Positions 50,736 to 63,699 of a DNA stretch of 64,000 nt are shown one piece after another. Within the stretch, counting starts at the first letter, position 1, and the number at the start of each line of letters is the position of its first letter. This stretch comes from Callaeas wilsoni. Taxonomy: Eukaryota; Chordata; Aves; Passeriformes; Callaeidae. Made by a program: the position numbers and the translations under genes. The notes under the pieces were generated by a model, which worked only from the letters and a program-made list of their open reading frames with translations, was not told where the DNA came from and made no database searches. Where the stretch lies: positions 79,640-143,639 of the forward strand of contig VWPU01001250.1 in NCBI GenBank assembly GCA_013398955.1, read 5' to 3'.

Positions 50736-53700
50736 AAGAAACTATTTAATGAGTTACTTGCTTAGATGCATTGGAGATTCTCACACCCTGATTTTACAAT
50801 ACTGTTAGCACTTTGCTATAAAACATTTTGTTAAAGCCTTAAAAGGTTGCCTACAATTGTCCTAAGGATACGATTGTCTACTTGACTCTTCATTACAACA
50901 CTAACTCTTGAGACGTTCTCAAGAAACTCACTCAGTAACTCTGTGCCTCATAGTATGAGAAGTTCAGAAGCAGATATAATTCCTTCCTTTTTTCCAAATA
51001 CTAAGTAGGATTAATGGCTGAAAGAAGGATCATCATCTCACTTAAAGGTGGAAGAAAATGAAGTTTTTGTCTTTCACTTGAGGACAGAAAGCTCTTGGCT
51101 GTTGATAGAGCTGTGCTGACTGATGCTGTGCTGTAATCAGCAGAGCTGTGCACTTTAGAAAGGATATACTGAAATCTATGCCAAGAATCTCAAATTCAGT
51201 TCTTTTGCCAAGAAGCTCGGTGTTTGTTAGGGCCTTACAGTTTGTTCAGTTGTGTATGAGACACAGAACCATATGCTGTTGCTAACCGTAATAATTTACT
51301 GTCACGTAAACCACCATGAGAAGCAGACTTCTTCTCTGAGACCTTTTAGAAGACAGCTTAAAACTCCAAATGAACTGCAATTCCAACAGCCATGTTTTTG
51401 TGATTGGGAAGGTGCTTGGGAGAACCCACAGAGGACCACGAAGACAACAGCAAAAGCAGGTAAGGCAAGGGGTGAGATGGGCTCAGTCAGCCAGAGTCCC
51501 CAAAGGAAGGCATGAAGAAAACATCCAGAATAAAGTCCCTGTAACCTGCAGAAAGCACAACTCCAAAGATTAGCAGCTGAGAGTCTGAAGGCAGCTCCAA
51601 ATGGTGCAAGGGGAAATAACCAGTAAAATCTGTTTCTAAAGACATTTTTTGTGTTCTTGCTTTCAATGAACTGATTAAGGAAAATAGGGCAAATATCAAA
51701 ATAGGATCTTAAGTGCAGCCACTATGTGCCTGCAGCTGTGTGCTTAGTTAGTAAAATGGGAATTTACATGATGAAATATAGCCCATTTTTTCTTCACTGA
51801 GTAAAATATACTGTAGGTAAATACCTGAATTTACTCATTGGACCATTATGATTTTTAAAATACTAGTATTTTAAGCATTGTTTTACTATTTCAAGTTAAA
51901 TTTTTTGTTGTAAAAACAGTAATTCAATATTGGTAAAGACTTTCTTTCCTTGTATAGATTAACTGCAAGACAGGAAGTTCCTACAAGGGCTGAAAAGCTA
52001 AAATTTCATCCCTCAGGCTTTGCAACCCACTAGAAGGTATGCAAAGGTTATTGCTAGAATAGGGAGGTGGACCTTTGTTGCCTGGGGAGAAAAAAACCCC
52101 AAACCACAGTTAAAGGAACACTTGAGTTTAGAAAAGAAACTACACATAGCAAATGGTGTCTCTTTTTGTCATCTTCTGATTTCTCCTTTGCTCTCTCTGA
52201 TCTATTCCATGCTATGTCCTCCTAGGCAGAGAACACTTTCTATCAGCTCACTGATAACATCCAAATTACGTGTTTTCAGATCTTTGCCCCAAAAGCACCT
52301 TCATTTGGAAATTAAACCTGAAAAAATACATAGTGTTTACCTCACAAATTCCAGCCTCATTAGCACTGAACAGATATTCAGTCTGCCTTGCATGTTTTGA
52401 GCATGATCAAGTATTTTGCTTATATTATGTACAATATCGAAGAAACTGTCTTTCAAAGATCATAGCTGAAAATAAGATACATAAATGGCAGACAGGGCAG
52501 GGAGCCTTCATATTGTCTAGTTCTGGGAATATAAGACGTTGAATAAACTTCTGGCAAAGTGACCTTAATTATTTTTGGGAGTGGTCTGCCTCCCTGTAAG
52601 TATTCTCTTTGGAGGATTTCATTAGCAGCAGCAATACAGCTAGAGCATTAGCATAAATTAGCTAAAACAGTAGATTAGAGTTTGCTTTTGTAACAAGAAA
52701 GAATCTTGGAAGGAAAACAGCTGGAGTAACTAAGTGAAAGGCAAAGTTTGCAGCAAGCCCTGGCTGTACTGCGCTGGAACAGAATTGCTGGAGAAGCTCG
52801 GTAAAGCTGGGTAGAGAGACAACTGACGTGTAGCACTCGGTCGTGATACAATCGTGCAAACCAAAGTACTGCAGCATTCAGACCGTCTTCTCCCTGGAAT
52901 CCGTGGGACTGATGACCCTCACCTGTGTGATCAATAAATATGTTCTATCAGCTTCTCTTACACCATCTCCACAGGAGATGAGCAGAGATTAAAAGGCTCC
53001 CGTCAGTAGGTGCTTCAAATCGTATCTAAGCTGACTTCTGATGTCTCCAGAGCAAATATGCCTTATTGTATCCATGCACACTGCTTCCTGTTGCAGCAGG
53101 CTCAGCTGGCAGCACACTGGGCTCTCTGCAGAAGGTGCTTTTGCATTAATATGGCCTAAGTAAGTGACAACTAGAGGCAAGGAGAACACCATCAATGTGA
53201 CCAACATGGAGCAAAAAAGAAAGTCAACCCATGCAGCATGGTTCTAGAAGGGGCAGTTGTAACTGCACAGCCCCGTGGGGAGAAACACAAGCCACTGCCA
53301 ATTTTCTTCAGGATCTGAGTTTGTCAGTCTAAAATATGAATACCGTGCTACAGATAAATATCCTTTAATACAGGTGAGTGACAACATTAACAGATAACAT
53401 ATCTACTCTTCCACCATTCAGGTTTAAATTGCAGCTTTTGACGTGACTTTTGATTAGTTTTCTTGTAGTGGTTTCAGACAGGATCTCCTAGAATCTCCCT
53501 TCCTACCACCCACTTGATGCAGTGTTTTACAGTATTAGAATCATGTATCCAATTCCAATGAGATATTAACAAGCCTAAATAAAGCTATTAGACATGCAAA
53601 CAGAAGTAACTCCTAATTCGTTTAGCTTTACTCGTGCCTCATTCTGAGCTCATTAAGAATCCATTAGTTTTCTATAGGGCTCCCCCATGAATCTCAGATG

Positions 53701-54188
53701 TGTAATGAATGCAATCTACAGTGCATAAACGAAGAAATTACTGTATGTCTATATTCTAAGGCTGGAATACATTTGTCCTTTCCTGGAAAACATGTGGTTG
53801 AATATTACATGACCAAAATTTCCTACGTGTGATTCCAAGCTTCTGTATACACTCCAACTACTCAGGGAATGATGGTTCTCATTAAGGCAAATATAACTAT
53901 CAAACCAAATACAACACTTGAATATTATTTTGAACATAAGTATTTGAACTATATACAACTAACTCAAATCATTATTATCAATATCCTACTGTGTTCAACC
54001 TACAGAAACTGGACCTTCAGGTGAAATGAAACTTTTCCCCATCGCCAATTCTGAAGACAAAGTGAAACAGCAGAGCAGTTCTCCAGCATTTCCATAGGCG
54101 TTGTGCACCACCTACCGACTCACGCACTAATTACCAGCCCCTGAAGACTGCTTTTCTAGGGCTTTTATCACCGAATTCACTGTCATTC
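50736..54188. other. Intergenic, no gene or repeat recognised
   Basis: AT-rich DNA with short open frames on both strands (longest 126 codons at 52020) that show no protein family features. No CR1, LTR or RNA gene was recognised here. Confidence 0.7.
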
Positions 54189-54332
54189 ACAGAATCACAA
54201 AATATTCTGAGTTGAAAGGTATATACAAGGATCATCTAGTCCAACTCTTTAGAAAATGGCCCATAGAGGTATCAAACCCACAACCGTGGTGTTACTGGCA
54301 CCATGCTCCAACCAACCAAGCTAGTCTCAGGG
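54189..54332 (-). mobile_element. TguSINE1-like SINE: tRNA-Ile head, CR1-type tail
   Basis: Read on the minus strand it begins with a full-length tRNA-Ile-like part: box A-like TAGCTTGGTTGGTTGGAGCA, an anticodon region decayed from CTAATAA, box B-like GGTTGTGGGTTTGATACCTC, then TATGGGCCA. It continues into a CR1-X-type tail (AGAGTTGGACTAGATGATCC) and ends TGATTCTGTGA. This is the organisation of the passerine TguSINE1. The copy is old and mutated. Confidence 0.8.
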
Positions 54333-56327
54333 TTGTTACTGTGAACAGCTTCTGTGCCAAGAATATCCTAAAGGCTATTTCTTCAAAGCATCAGCATCAG
54401 AACTCACCCTGAATACACACTAACATATAAGAAGAACACTCATCCAAACAGGAAAGCTCTTGGCAGCAAACTGCAAGCTCACTCAGTACAGAAAAAAAGA
54501 CAATAATTAAATCTAGTCTTTTAGTTGTCAGGTTCTATGAATCTGAAATTATCTTTTCTATGCAGTGGTATAAAGGACAGGGCTTTTTCTTCATTAAATG
54601 CTTCCTCCATAATGACTGTAAGTTTTTATAGGCAATTTTATCCAAAAGGATTTACCACTACTTTTTGAGTAAGGTATTTAACATCTCAAAGTATAAGTCT
54701 CTGCTCCCAATATATTCCAGTATATTCTCTACAACAGTGCCTAGAACATGCAACAATGGGAGTCACCCAAACACAGCCTGACTTAATTTGACAAAAATGC
54801 TTTTCATTACTGTTTCCAGTTAATAATGAGCTACCTTCTCATTCATTTTCATCTTTCAGCATTTAGCAGGGAATAAGACCAACTCTAATGCCTCAGTTCA
54901 AAAGAACATCCACTGCTATTATGGCTGGCTGTACCTGCCTCTACACCATATTTGCTTTACCACAGTCATCTAAAATTTCAATTCCCACAGAAGCTGACCA
55001 TAGCCAAAATTATTGGTTCCTCAGATTCTGCAATGAGATCCGAAGGACCTCTGCTTATTCTTCTCAGGAAGAGCAAAGACAGCAAACCACACCCATGAAG
55101 AGCACCTGCCTTACAGTAGACAAAGACTAGAATTAGAGTTTTACTTAATTTCTCTCATCTAGTTTAAGTCTCATATAGATACAAGAGATACAAGATAGGT
55201 ACAATAGATACAAAAGATCCTTCGAACTTTTTCAGTTCCATATGTGATTCTGGAGTAGAGTTTCAAATGTTTTATTTCATATATTTCCTGTAACTTTTGA
55301 AACCATTCTTGTTGTTAGAAGTCTCCAGTTTTCTGGAGAGATCAGGAGTTAAAGTTAAGAATTCCTTCAAGATGAGCTGGTGGTTTGTGCCTGCAGATGA
55401 CAATATCCTTGTCTGGCTCCAGGTGAGAGGAACCAGCATTTCATCTCCCTCCTCCTGTGCTGGGATACCCTCAGCTGCTTTGGGAGTATGAGCACTTCGA
55501 CTCTCCTGGAGATTCAGGAACTACATTCCTACCCCCACTCACCTCCCTCCCGCAAGTTAACCATTAAATACATATTTTGACAAGCACATCCAAGAGTAAA
55601 CAACACTGCTTCTAACACCTTGCTCATGTTTAAGGCAGTGTTTCTCTGGTCCTGTATACAATGATATTACCATCTCCATAGCTTTTACTTTTGTCTGTAC
55701 ATCAGGATCTTATAGATCTCTTTGCTGTAATACGACTTGGGCATCCATTCCAGGTGTGACACTCTGCTAATAAAATTATGGGCTGAGGACTGACCTTTGG
55801 ATTAACTGAGTTTCTCTCACATCTTTCTAGGTCCGTGTCAATGTTCTTACATTCTACCTATTCTCTGCTGCAGAAGCTTAGTCTAAAAATCCATTCTCTA
55901 TGTTAACTCTACATAAATACTGTGGAAATTTCATATGCAACAACTCAGTAAGTGTTTTCTGTGGGCTTTGTCTGAACAACTCCTTTACCTCTTTGCCACC
56001 CACATGACAGTGCACTGCCCAGACACAATATGAAGACTACTTGTATTGATTTCTACTGACTCCTTCATCTGTTTCTTAGTATAGTTACAAAGTTTAAGAG
56101 ATTTTTTGGCTAAACTCACAGCCTTTTACAGCCTGAAACTCTGAAATTTAGGACAGCATGACTTTTTAAAAAACTTAAATTTTAAACTCATTATCTGATA
56201 TGATCTGGATCTAGTCTGTTGAAAACCAACTGGGATTTGTATTCAATTTCCAAATTGTTTTGCATATACCATGAAAACAGGTCTGTGGAGAGAGAACTCT
56301 GTGAGAGAAGAGCAGGCTGATAATTTA
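54333..56327. other. Intergenic, nothing recognised
   Basis: AT-rich sequence with no recognisable coding exon, RNA gene or repeat. Confidence 0.65.
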
Positions 56328-56660
56328 GAATCATAGAATCATTGAATTTTAAGAGGTGGGAATGGACCTTCAAGTTCATCTAGTCCTGACCACCTCTGGC
56401 AGAGGCACCTCTCACTAGACTAGATTGCTCAAGGCCTTATCCAACCTGGCTTTGAACACTGCTGGAGTCTGGGTATCCACAATCTTCCTGAGCAACCTGT
56501 TCCAGTGTCTAACCACCTTCACAGGAAAAAATTTCTTCCTAGTATCTAATCTAAATTCTCCCTCTTTCAATTTATACCCATTACTCCTTGTCCTATCACT
56601 ACAGTTCCTGAAAAAGAGTCCACAAGAAAGCTGCTGAAGGGTAATGGGCTCCAGTGGTTT
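56328..56660 (-). mobile_element. CR1 LINE, 5'-truncated copy
   Basis: Minus-strand frame 56663-56415 encodes the CR1 ORF2 C-terminus (RTRSNGYKLKEGEF, then DTRKKFFPVKVVRHWNRLL, then VFKARLDKALSNLV). It is followed by the 3' UTR and terminal ATGATTCTATGATTC, which appears on the plus strand as GAATCATAGAATCAT near 56328. The 5' end is lost, so it is a dead copy. Confidence 0.9.
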
Positions 56661-57263
56661 CACTGCATATGGATTTGTTCTGGTTTTAGGCTTTAGAGAA
56701 AATCGTACACTTGTTAGTTAAACCTTTCAGTTCAAGTATTTTTAAACCATAAGAAAAAAAAACACATTGAAGAATTAGATCTACCTGCCTCTCATCTTAG
56801 CAATTATTAAAGTGTGCTATGCACAGGAGATTTAAAGCTAGAAGCAAAAACCAATAGATCTCCTGTAGATTCCAGCTCACCGAGCTCTTACACAAAATTG
56901 CTGGAAATGGCACAACTATTCAGTTACCTGTTAATTCCTAAATGACAAATCTTTGCTAAGCCTGAGGTGCACAGTAGCCCATGTTGATGTTTTGTCTATA
57001 TATGTTTACATTTCAACATCATAAAATAACACAGATCCTTTAGAGCTCACAAACAACACAACAGAGTACCATAGACAAACAGATGTGACAGAATAAGGAA
57101 TGTTGCAATATTCTGCTAAAATGAAACTATTTCTATGGAATTTCATTTTTAAATAATGATGCATGGAAATATTTTAGTCTGTTAATCTACTGCTGATACT
57201 TCAGCAAACTAGGGTTTCAGTGAACATGAAGCTAAAGAGAGAATTCCAAATTTCTAAAATTTC

Positions 57264-57330
57264 ACAGAATGGCTAGGTTTAGAAGGGACCTTAAGGTCAT
57301 CTGGTTTCAACCCCCTGCCTTGGCAGAGGA
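57264..57330 (-). repeat. CR1-type 3' tail adjacent to tRNA-Asn
   Basis: On the minus strand: AAGGCAGGGGGTTGAAACCA, then GATGACCTTAAGGTCCCTTC, then TAAACCTAGCCATTCTGTGA. This is the CR1 3' UTR ending. It starts about 13 bases after the 3' end of the tRNA-Asn and runs in the same direction, so the pair looks like head and tail of a SINE. Confidence 0.75.
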
Positions 57331-57342
57331 AAGAGAAAAACA

Positions 57343-57359
57343 CGTCCCTGGGTGGGCTC

Positions 57360-57395
<36 letters not shown>

Positions 57396-57416
57396 TACCG
57401 ATTGCGCCACAGAGAC
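57343..57416 (-). tRNA. tRNA-Asn (anticodon GTT)
   Basis: 74 bases. The acceptor stem GTCTCTG pairs with CAGGGAC (one T-G pair). The anticodon loop is CTGTTAA with GTT at 57382-57380. The T arm is GGTGG-TTCGAGC-CCACC, box B is GGTTCGAGCCC, and the discriminator is G. From memory, eukaryotic tRNA-Asn genes read GGTTAGCGC in the D loop, while this has GGTAAGCGC; everything else appears identical. No intron, no encoded CCA. A T5 run (TGTTTTTC) follows within a few bases and could end RNA polymerase III transcription, which favours a real gene. It may instead be the head of a SINE. Confidence 0.85.
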
Positions 57417-59507
57417 TCCCTTGGTGCCGGAATCTTCTTAAGAAAAAATAATTTTCCTACCCAAAATAAATTTTTGTTCCTAAAAACACTGATTTCAAAT
57501 AGCAGGGATTTAGTGCAGAGATGCTAAAAGAGAACATGGTCATCACATGGCATCTGTACTGCTGGCAGCCAGAAAGAAAGGCTTATAATACTGCACAAAC
57601 ACAGCAAAGCTTCGACTGTGACTGTATAGGCTTCCAAAGGCTGCCCTGCAAATATAAAGACTCCTGAATTTTAAGAAGGTATAATGGCAGCACAAGGAAG
57701 AACCAGAAAGAGGAACAATATAAAACAAAGTGTTCATGAAAAAAGAATAACTCAATTTGACAAGGAACTAACAGTGACCGCCATCTTCCCTCAACCAGGA
57801 GTCAAGAAAAAGGGGCAGGGGTGGGGGGGCGGAAATAGAAAAACCTTATACCTGCATACCAAAAAACTCTTAACCCATTACTTTGATGGATACAAAGCTT
57901 TGAGGATAAAAATGGAAGCACTTGAAAGAAAAATAATTTGTATTAGTGAGCTGAGCTGGGTCCCAGCCCCTTCCTCAGGACTGTGTAGCTGCACAGCAAT
58001 GACACACTCCATGATGCAGAAAGGTGCGGCCCCTTGACTGTCCTTAATGAAAGGGGACAGATGACTTTAATATTTGCTACCTGCCCATTTCCCTTCCCTG
58101 CCTTCATCTGATCCATCTTTGTTTCAGACCCACAGAAGCCTGAAATTAAAACACTATTAAGCCTCATGTTACAGAACAGCAGATGTATTTATCTCTTAGT
58201 GATAAAGCTAAATATGGCCTTTGTACATATGATTTCATAATTACTTCACTTAATATCAGTCTGCTTTTAGTATAGACTACTGAGAAACCATTTTTATAAC
58301 CGTTACAAAATTAGAAATCTGTAAAAGCAGTAATTTGTGATAAAATTTCCAAGATCTTACAGGTTTGAGGGCATATTTATTTCAGCATTTGGCTGTGGCA
58401 GTACTTGGGCTACACTGCTTGATTGAACAAGTCCACTGAGAAAAAGACTTCTTACACTTTGTACTCCCTCTTCATTAAGGCAATCAAATATTTGCAATAA
58501 GTGGCTACCATGCATACACATGCCACTTGGAAACTTGATTCTTAGGGAAAAATTGATTACCATTATGAGGCTGAAAACCCAGCAATTAAAATGCCTGATG
58601 TCTGATGCCATCATTTGGCAGGTACCCAAAAGCTGCCCAGGCGAAAGCTGTAGTACTTAAAATACTACACTGCCCAGGAATCCATTGGAAATGTAACTTT
58701 ATTTCTGGACTTAAAACACAACCAGAACAATCTGGAAATGCTGCACCATTTAAATTAAGTGATATGGTTTGGGGTATGGCAGATCCTACTAATTAATTAT
58801 TCAACACTTAACCTGTAAGTTAATGTAGGGAATACTTTACTTACTATATAACAAACAGTATGTTCCTTATGAACATCCAATCATTTTCCTTATGAAACCT
58901 AAATATTAGAGGTAAGTGGTAATTTTTCTTCCAGCTCTGCTGCTAATATTCCTTGCTATATATACTTGTGAAAAATTAATTACACTCTTATAAACATGCA
59001 AAAACTCAAAAGGGAAAATATCACATGAGAATGCCCTACTATTCCTCTAACTGAGATTATTTAAATATCAGCTCTCTGATATAGCTGACTTTATACTACA
59101 GTAGCCACTTTATCTTCTTACATGCTCTCAAGTCCTTGTGATTACATTGTGCCTTTGCCTGAGGACAGTAGCGCCAACTCGAGAAGCTACACATGGCTGT
59201 AATGCTGAAAACAGGAAAAAGGACATCTCCTGTGAACTCAGTTTATCAGCAAACTCGTATGTGCATGCCAGGTTTGACCCGTGGCACACAGTTCTCCTTC
59301 CATTTATGCTGAGCCTGCCAAGCAAAGTCAGAAGCATTAAAAGAAGAATTACCTCATCTAAATTATACCTGTGTAAATAACATCTGTCCAACTTAAATTT
59401 ATTTTCTAAATTGAACAGAAACTCACCATTCTTCATGGTAAGTCACTCACCTTATTCTAACTTACAAGTAAATTACCACCTTACTTGCTCTCTCAGTTCT
59501 ACAGAGG
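57417..59507. other. Intergenic, nothing recognised
   Basis: AT-rich, short open frames only. A G-rich patch lies near 57816-57832. Confidence 0.65.
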
Positions 59508-60165
59508 GAGGGTGTCTTGGGGTGATTCTATGACAATACTGTATTCCCCATCGCCTGCTTGATTTCTAGTGTACCTTTAAATTGCAAAGGGGGGAGAGAG
59601 AAGCCGAGAGACCTCTTCAAAGCGGCGAGCTTGACCTTGTAACTAGAATGTTTTGCATTCTGTTCTCTCCCGATTCTGACAACATTTGGTGGTTAGAGCA
59701 CTTTTGCTCTCTAGTCTCTTCGGCTTTCAGCGGAGAAGGGACTGCGATCTGCCTCAGTGGCTTCTTTTCCTTTTTGGATTGTTTTTGGCTTGCTTTTCAT
59801 CCGAGACCAGCTGTCATCTCCGGACCTGCTCGGCAGGACCCTGCAAGGGGGATCGTCGGACCCTGCCTGGCCGGCCCGGCCCAGCGTAGGACCGCAGGTT
59901 TTACCTACAGAAAGAACTCTAAAATCCATAGTCCTCTTTTAGGGGACAGGGGACGAGGTTTCAATATCCTTTTTTGCCCCGTGACAGCGGGGGACTTTGT
60001 CTGTTAAATAAATAGTTTTTTTCACTTTCACTCAAGAAATTATTTTCCCGAACCCGTGGGGGAGGTGCTGCCGGGGCCTGCTTGCCTGGCAGGCAGGAGA
60101 GAGAGAGAGAGACGCCCCTCTCGGGTTGTTTCCTCCTGGACTTGTGTCCAAACCGGCACAGAGGG
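59508..60165 (+). mobile_element. Solo LTR of an endogenous retrovirus with 5-bp target duplication
   Basis: The LTR spans 59513-60160 (648 bp), begins TGTCTTGGGG and ends AACCGGCACA, giving TG...CA termini. It is flanked by the exact 5-bp duplication GAGGG (59508-59512 and 60161-60165). AATAAA at 60007-60012 lies about 150 bases from the 3' end, which sets the orientation as plus. It is more GC-rich than its surroundings and contains a GA microsatellite near 60098-60111. A 5-bp duplication suggests an ERVL-like (class III) element. No gag, pol or env is present. Confidence 0.85.
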
Positions 60166-63100
60166 TGATTAGTTTAAAATAGATTGGTTGCCTATGAGTG
60201 AGTGCAGGTTGGTTGGATGAACCCCTTCATTCCTGACTGTTATTAGATTGACTCACAGAGGAAATAGAGCAGCCAAAAACAATAGTAATGGCAGTGTCGG
60301 TCATTAGTGACCATATAAAACACCATACCCTCTTATGAAAATAATGTATCCAGTTAAGACAAGGCTACACCTTAAATGTGAAATTCTTCCAGAGGCATTT
60401 TACTCTAAATATTCATAGACGCTATCCCACATGCAAAGCAGTGTCACATCTCCTCTGCCTCTCAAAGGAAACACTTTTCTCTTCTCTGGGTCTTCTCTCT
60501 GTGGCTGCTCTAAGTGTTCCCCTCCCACCAACAGCCCTTGATGCTTCCAGCAGAGCAAGCAGAAAGCCAACAGGAAGGTGTAGCATTTGCAAACCAAAAG
60601 ATGAGGTTTGACTGATCAGAAGAGCTAGCAGATTTCTGATTTACTTCCAGCACACTAAGTTGATCAGCAGACAGGAAAATAAGGTAGTTACACAATTTAC
60701 TAAGCTGCTTCTAGCTAATAATAGTTCATGTCTGGAGTTGGTTTTATAGGGTACTTAGCAATTTCTAATTAGCCTTTTATATCAGGCTTTTATATATAGT
60801 GGTTTTGGTGTGAATTACTTAGGTGTATGTCATGATGCCAAATTCAATTAGCTTGCGAAAAACAAGGAGGAACCTGTTAGAAGTGAGACCACATACACGC
60901 AAACCGCTTTCTAACTCACGGCACTTCAGCCAAAAGCTTCTGACTGAATGAAGGGGATCTCAATTATCAAACACCTAAGCAATGTCTCCAAAGCAAGGAA
61001 GCAAAAGCAGATGTTTTGCTCACATCCATATAAATATTTAATATACACAGGGGGATTATCTTAATTAAGATACTCAACCTGCAACAGTATCAGCACGTAT
61101 TTGTACAGTCCTAAAATAACACAGTTGAAATCCACACATGGAGTTCTCAGGCATTACTGGAGGCCAGTGTTAGGTCTTCATGGCGAGGGAGGAATGCCCA
61201 GGGATTTCCAGCAGCAGGCAGCAGATCTGAAAGAGCCCTCCAAAGGCTGCAGGACAGAATTACTATTTCTAAGGGTTGTAATTTTCTGAGGTGTCTATAA
61301 ACAGAAGTATGGTAGTTATGGTAGCATTTTAGTTCCTCTTGCTCTTTCAGAGAAAGAAGCTGATTTAGTTGAAGATCCCTGAAATTCTCCAGAGAGACTA
61401 TCTTGTTGTGGAGAGTTGAACTCAGTTTTTGATTTTGAGAATAAAAAGTAAAAATTATATTTCCCTGCTTAAGCATTGCAGCCACCCCAACTAAGAAGTT
61501 AAGTCAACACCCCAGGAGCTCTGGCAAAACCCCACGCTTTCTGCATCTACGCTGCTTATAGTAACAGCAGTAATTTGGGTAAGTTTTGAGGAGCTGCACT
61601 CATGGTCATAAATGCACCTTGCAGACTTGCCACATAGCCCTCAAACTTAACATAGTTATATTGCAGAATGAGACAGGCTGAAGTAAATATGTTTTGGTTT
61701 GATGAAAAGTCTCACTTGTTCATGAACAAATATTATATAAACAGATGAAGAAGAGTATCTGTGGTCCTCAATGACTGCAGGAAAGATACATTTCATAAGA
61801 CTGTTAAGAATCATTAATGAGCAACAATGCAAAAAGGAACAAAAATATTCTAGCTAGAGAAGACATTAAAATTTGTTTAAGTTGCTTCTTAACGTGTAAA
61901 ATGCATATGAAATGAAGACAAAGAAACTGAAGCAGTAACAGGAATATTTTAACAAAAATATAAGGTTTGTTCACAGTAAGAAGGCTTTGAAAATTCTCGG
62001 CTTTTTGAATGAGGCATGAGCAAAAATAATGCATCAATGAGAATTTTTCATTTATGGAGTAAAAGAATCCCTACTACGACCAGAATTTGGAGAACTGGTT
62101 TGTTCAGATTTTTATTGTTGTCATTATTTTAGTTTGGTTTTGTTGGGGTTTTTTCTGGAAAAACATAACCAAGTAACTACCCATCTGTATACTTGGTACC
62201 TTTTCTCTCTCTCCCTGAGAGAATAAACCTGAGCACTTTAGAATAGTGAAGTGTTTTTATTAGTGAAGTGTTTTTATTAGTTAGAAAGAATAATGAGAAA
62301 GCGAATGAATCCACAGATAGACGTGAATAGAAAAGAAGTATAGACTACATGTTGGCAGATAGTAAAGACATTGGTTGGATAGAAATGGGATATACATTGA
62401 ATATATAGTAACAATGCACATCGGAATAACACTTAGAACTCAAATTCTGTAGGTACATTACATTATGTTAGCATAATGCTTTAAGTTCTTCAGTTTTGCA
62501 GACAATATATCAAAATAAAACTTTATTTGCAATGTGTAGACTTCCTGGGGGTTTTTTCCAAATGTTTCCCTTCTCTTTTTTGCCCCAAAAAATCATTTTT
62601 TCACATATTATTAAATGAATAATCAAATTCAATGATGTGCAGAACTTCCAGATTAGGTTTTTTTCTTGGATTACAGGGAAATGAAAGGTTGGTGAAAAGA
62701 AAATGGAACTTCTTATGTGTTCAAAACCCAGATAATTAATCATTATTATTTACTCATTCAGTTAAACCACCTCCCCCAAAAAACCCCCCAAAAAATAAAA
62801 AAACTCCACCAAAACAGAACACTTCTTCTGTTCATTTTTTTTGGCCAGTCCTAATGAAAAGAGTTCTGCTGGATCTGAGGGAACCTGTCTAGCACAGTAT
62901 GTACTTCATTATGTACCCAAGGCTTGATGAATGCTTGCTGTTTGTTTCCCATATTCATTTCTCATCTTTATGTGACTATATATTGCAGACATTTCCTAAG
63001 TTTTAGACTTGTTTATACGGTTTATATATGGTTACTTTATTTTGTGGAAATGTCTTTCCCGTCTCAGCCTGCCCTGCTCCGGGCCTGGCGGGTCTGATGG

Positions 63101-63294
63101 CAGCTTCCCAGCCCCACCACTGGTGGGAGACTGGATTTGGAGCCCAGATTTCCTGCCCAAATCAGGTAGCTGCTTGTGGAGGAGCAGAATTTCCCTTTCG
63201 TAAATCTTCGCAAGGTTTGATTTCGGCAATCATTTCATGCATCCCACAAGCCCAGGTAAATCTGTGGGGGTCGGCCTCTTCTCTCAGGTAAATA
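60166..63294. other. Intergenic, nothing recognised except a small tandem duplication
   Basis: AT-rich DNA without supportable exons. A 17-bp unit TAGTGAAGTGTTTTTAT occurs twice in tandem at 62244-62277. Confidence 0.65.
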
Positions 63295-63556
63295 GCCATA
63301 GCATGAGAGGACACAGTCTTAGGATGCACCACGGTAGGTTTAGGTTGAACATTGGGAAGAATTTCTTCAGAGAAAAGGCGATTATGGGCTGCCCGGGGAG
63401 GTGGTGGAGTCACCATCCCTGGAGGTGTTTAAAGACTGCGTGTCTTTCCTTAAACCTCGTGACATGGTCCAGTTGACATGGTGGTGCTCAGTCACAGGTT
63501 GGACTCGATGATCCCAGGGGTCTTTTCCAACCTAATTGATTCTATGATTCTGTGAG
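63295..63556 (+). mobile_element. CR1 LINE 3' part, second subfamily
   Basis: Shows GGTTTAGGTTGAACATTGGG, then GGGGAGGTGGTGGAGTCACC, then ATCCCTGGAGGTGTTTAAAG, and ends GGTTGGACTCGATGATCCC, TTTTCCAACC and GATTCTATGATTCTGTGA. This is plus orientation. The sequence type differs from the copies at 6995 and 56328 (different ORF2 end and the GTTGACATGGTGGTGCTCAG block), so it is another CR1 subfamily. Confidence 0.9.
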
Positions 63557-63699
63557 TGAGCCAGCTTGCTTGTACAGTTACCCGCGTTCAGAGGGAACGA
63601 GCAGTAATCTGCATTACCCAGACTGGAATGACCATTTCTTCGTCAACAGAAGAGCGACAAGTGTTTAAAAATCGTATTATTTGGAACGAAGCCCCCTCT

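Noticed and set aside
59582..60007. 141-codon open frame inside the solo LTR
   Set aside because: LTRs are non-coding; the translation has no viral protein features and uses the GC-rich LTR composition.
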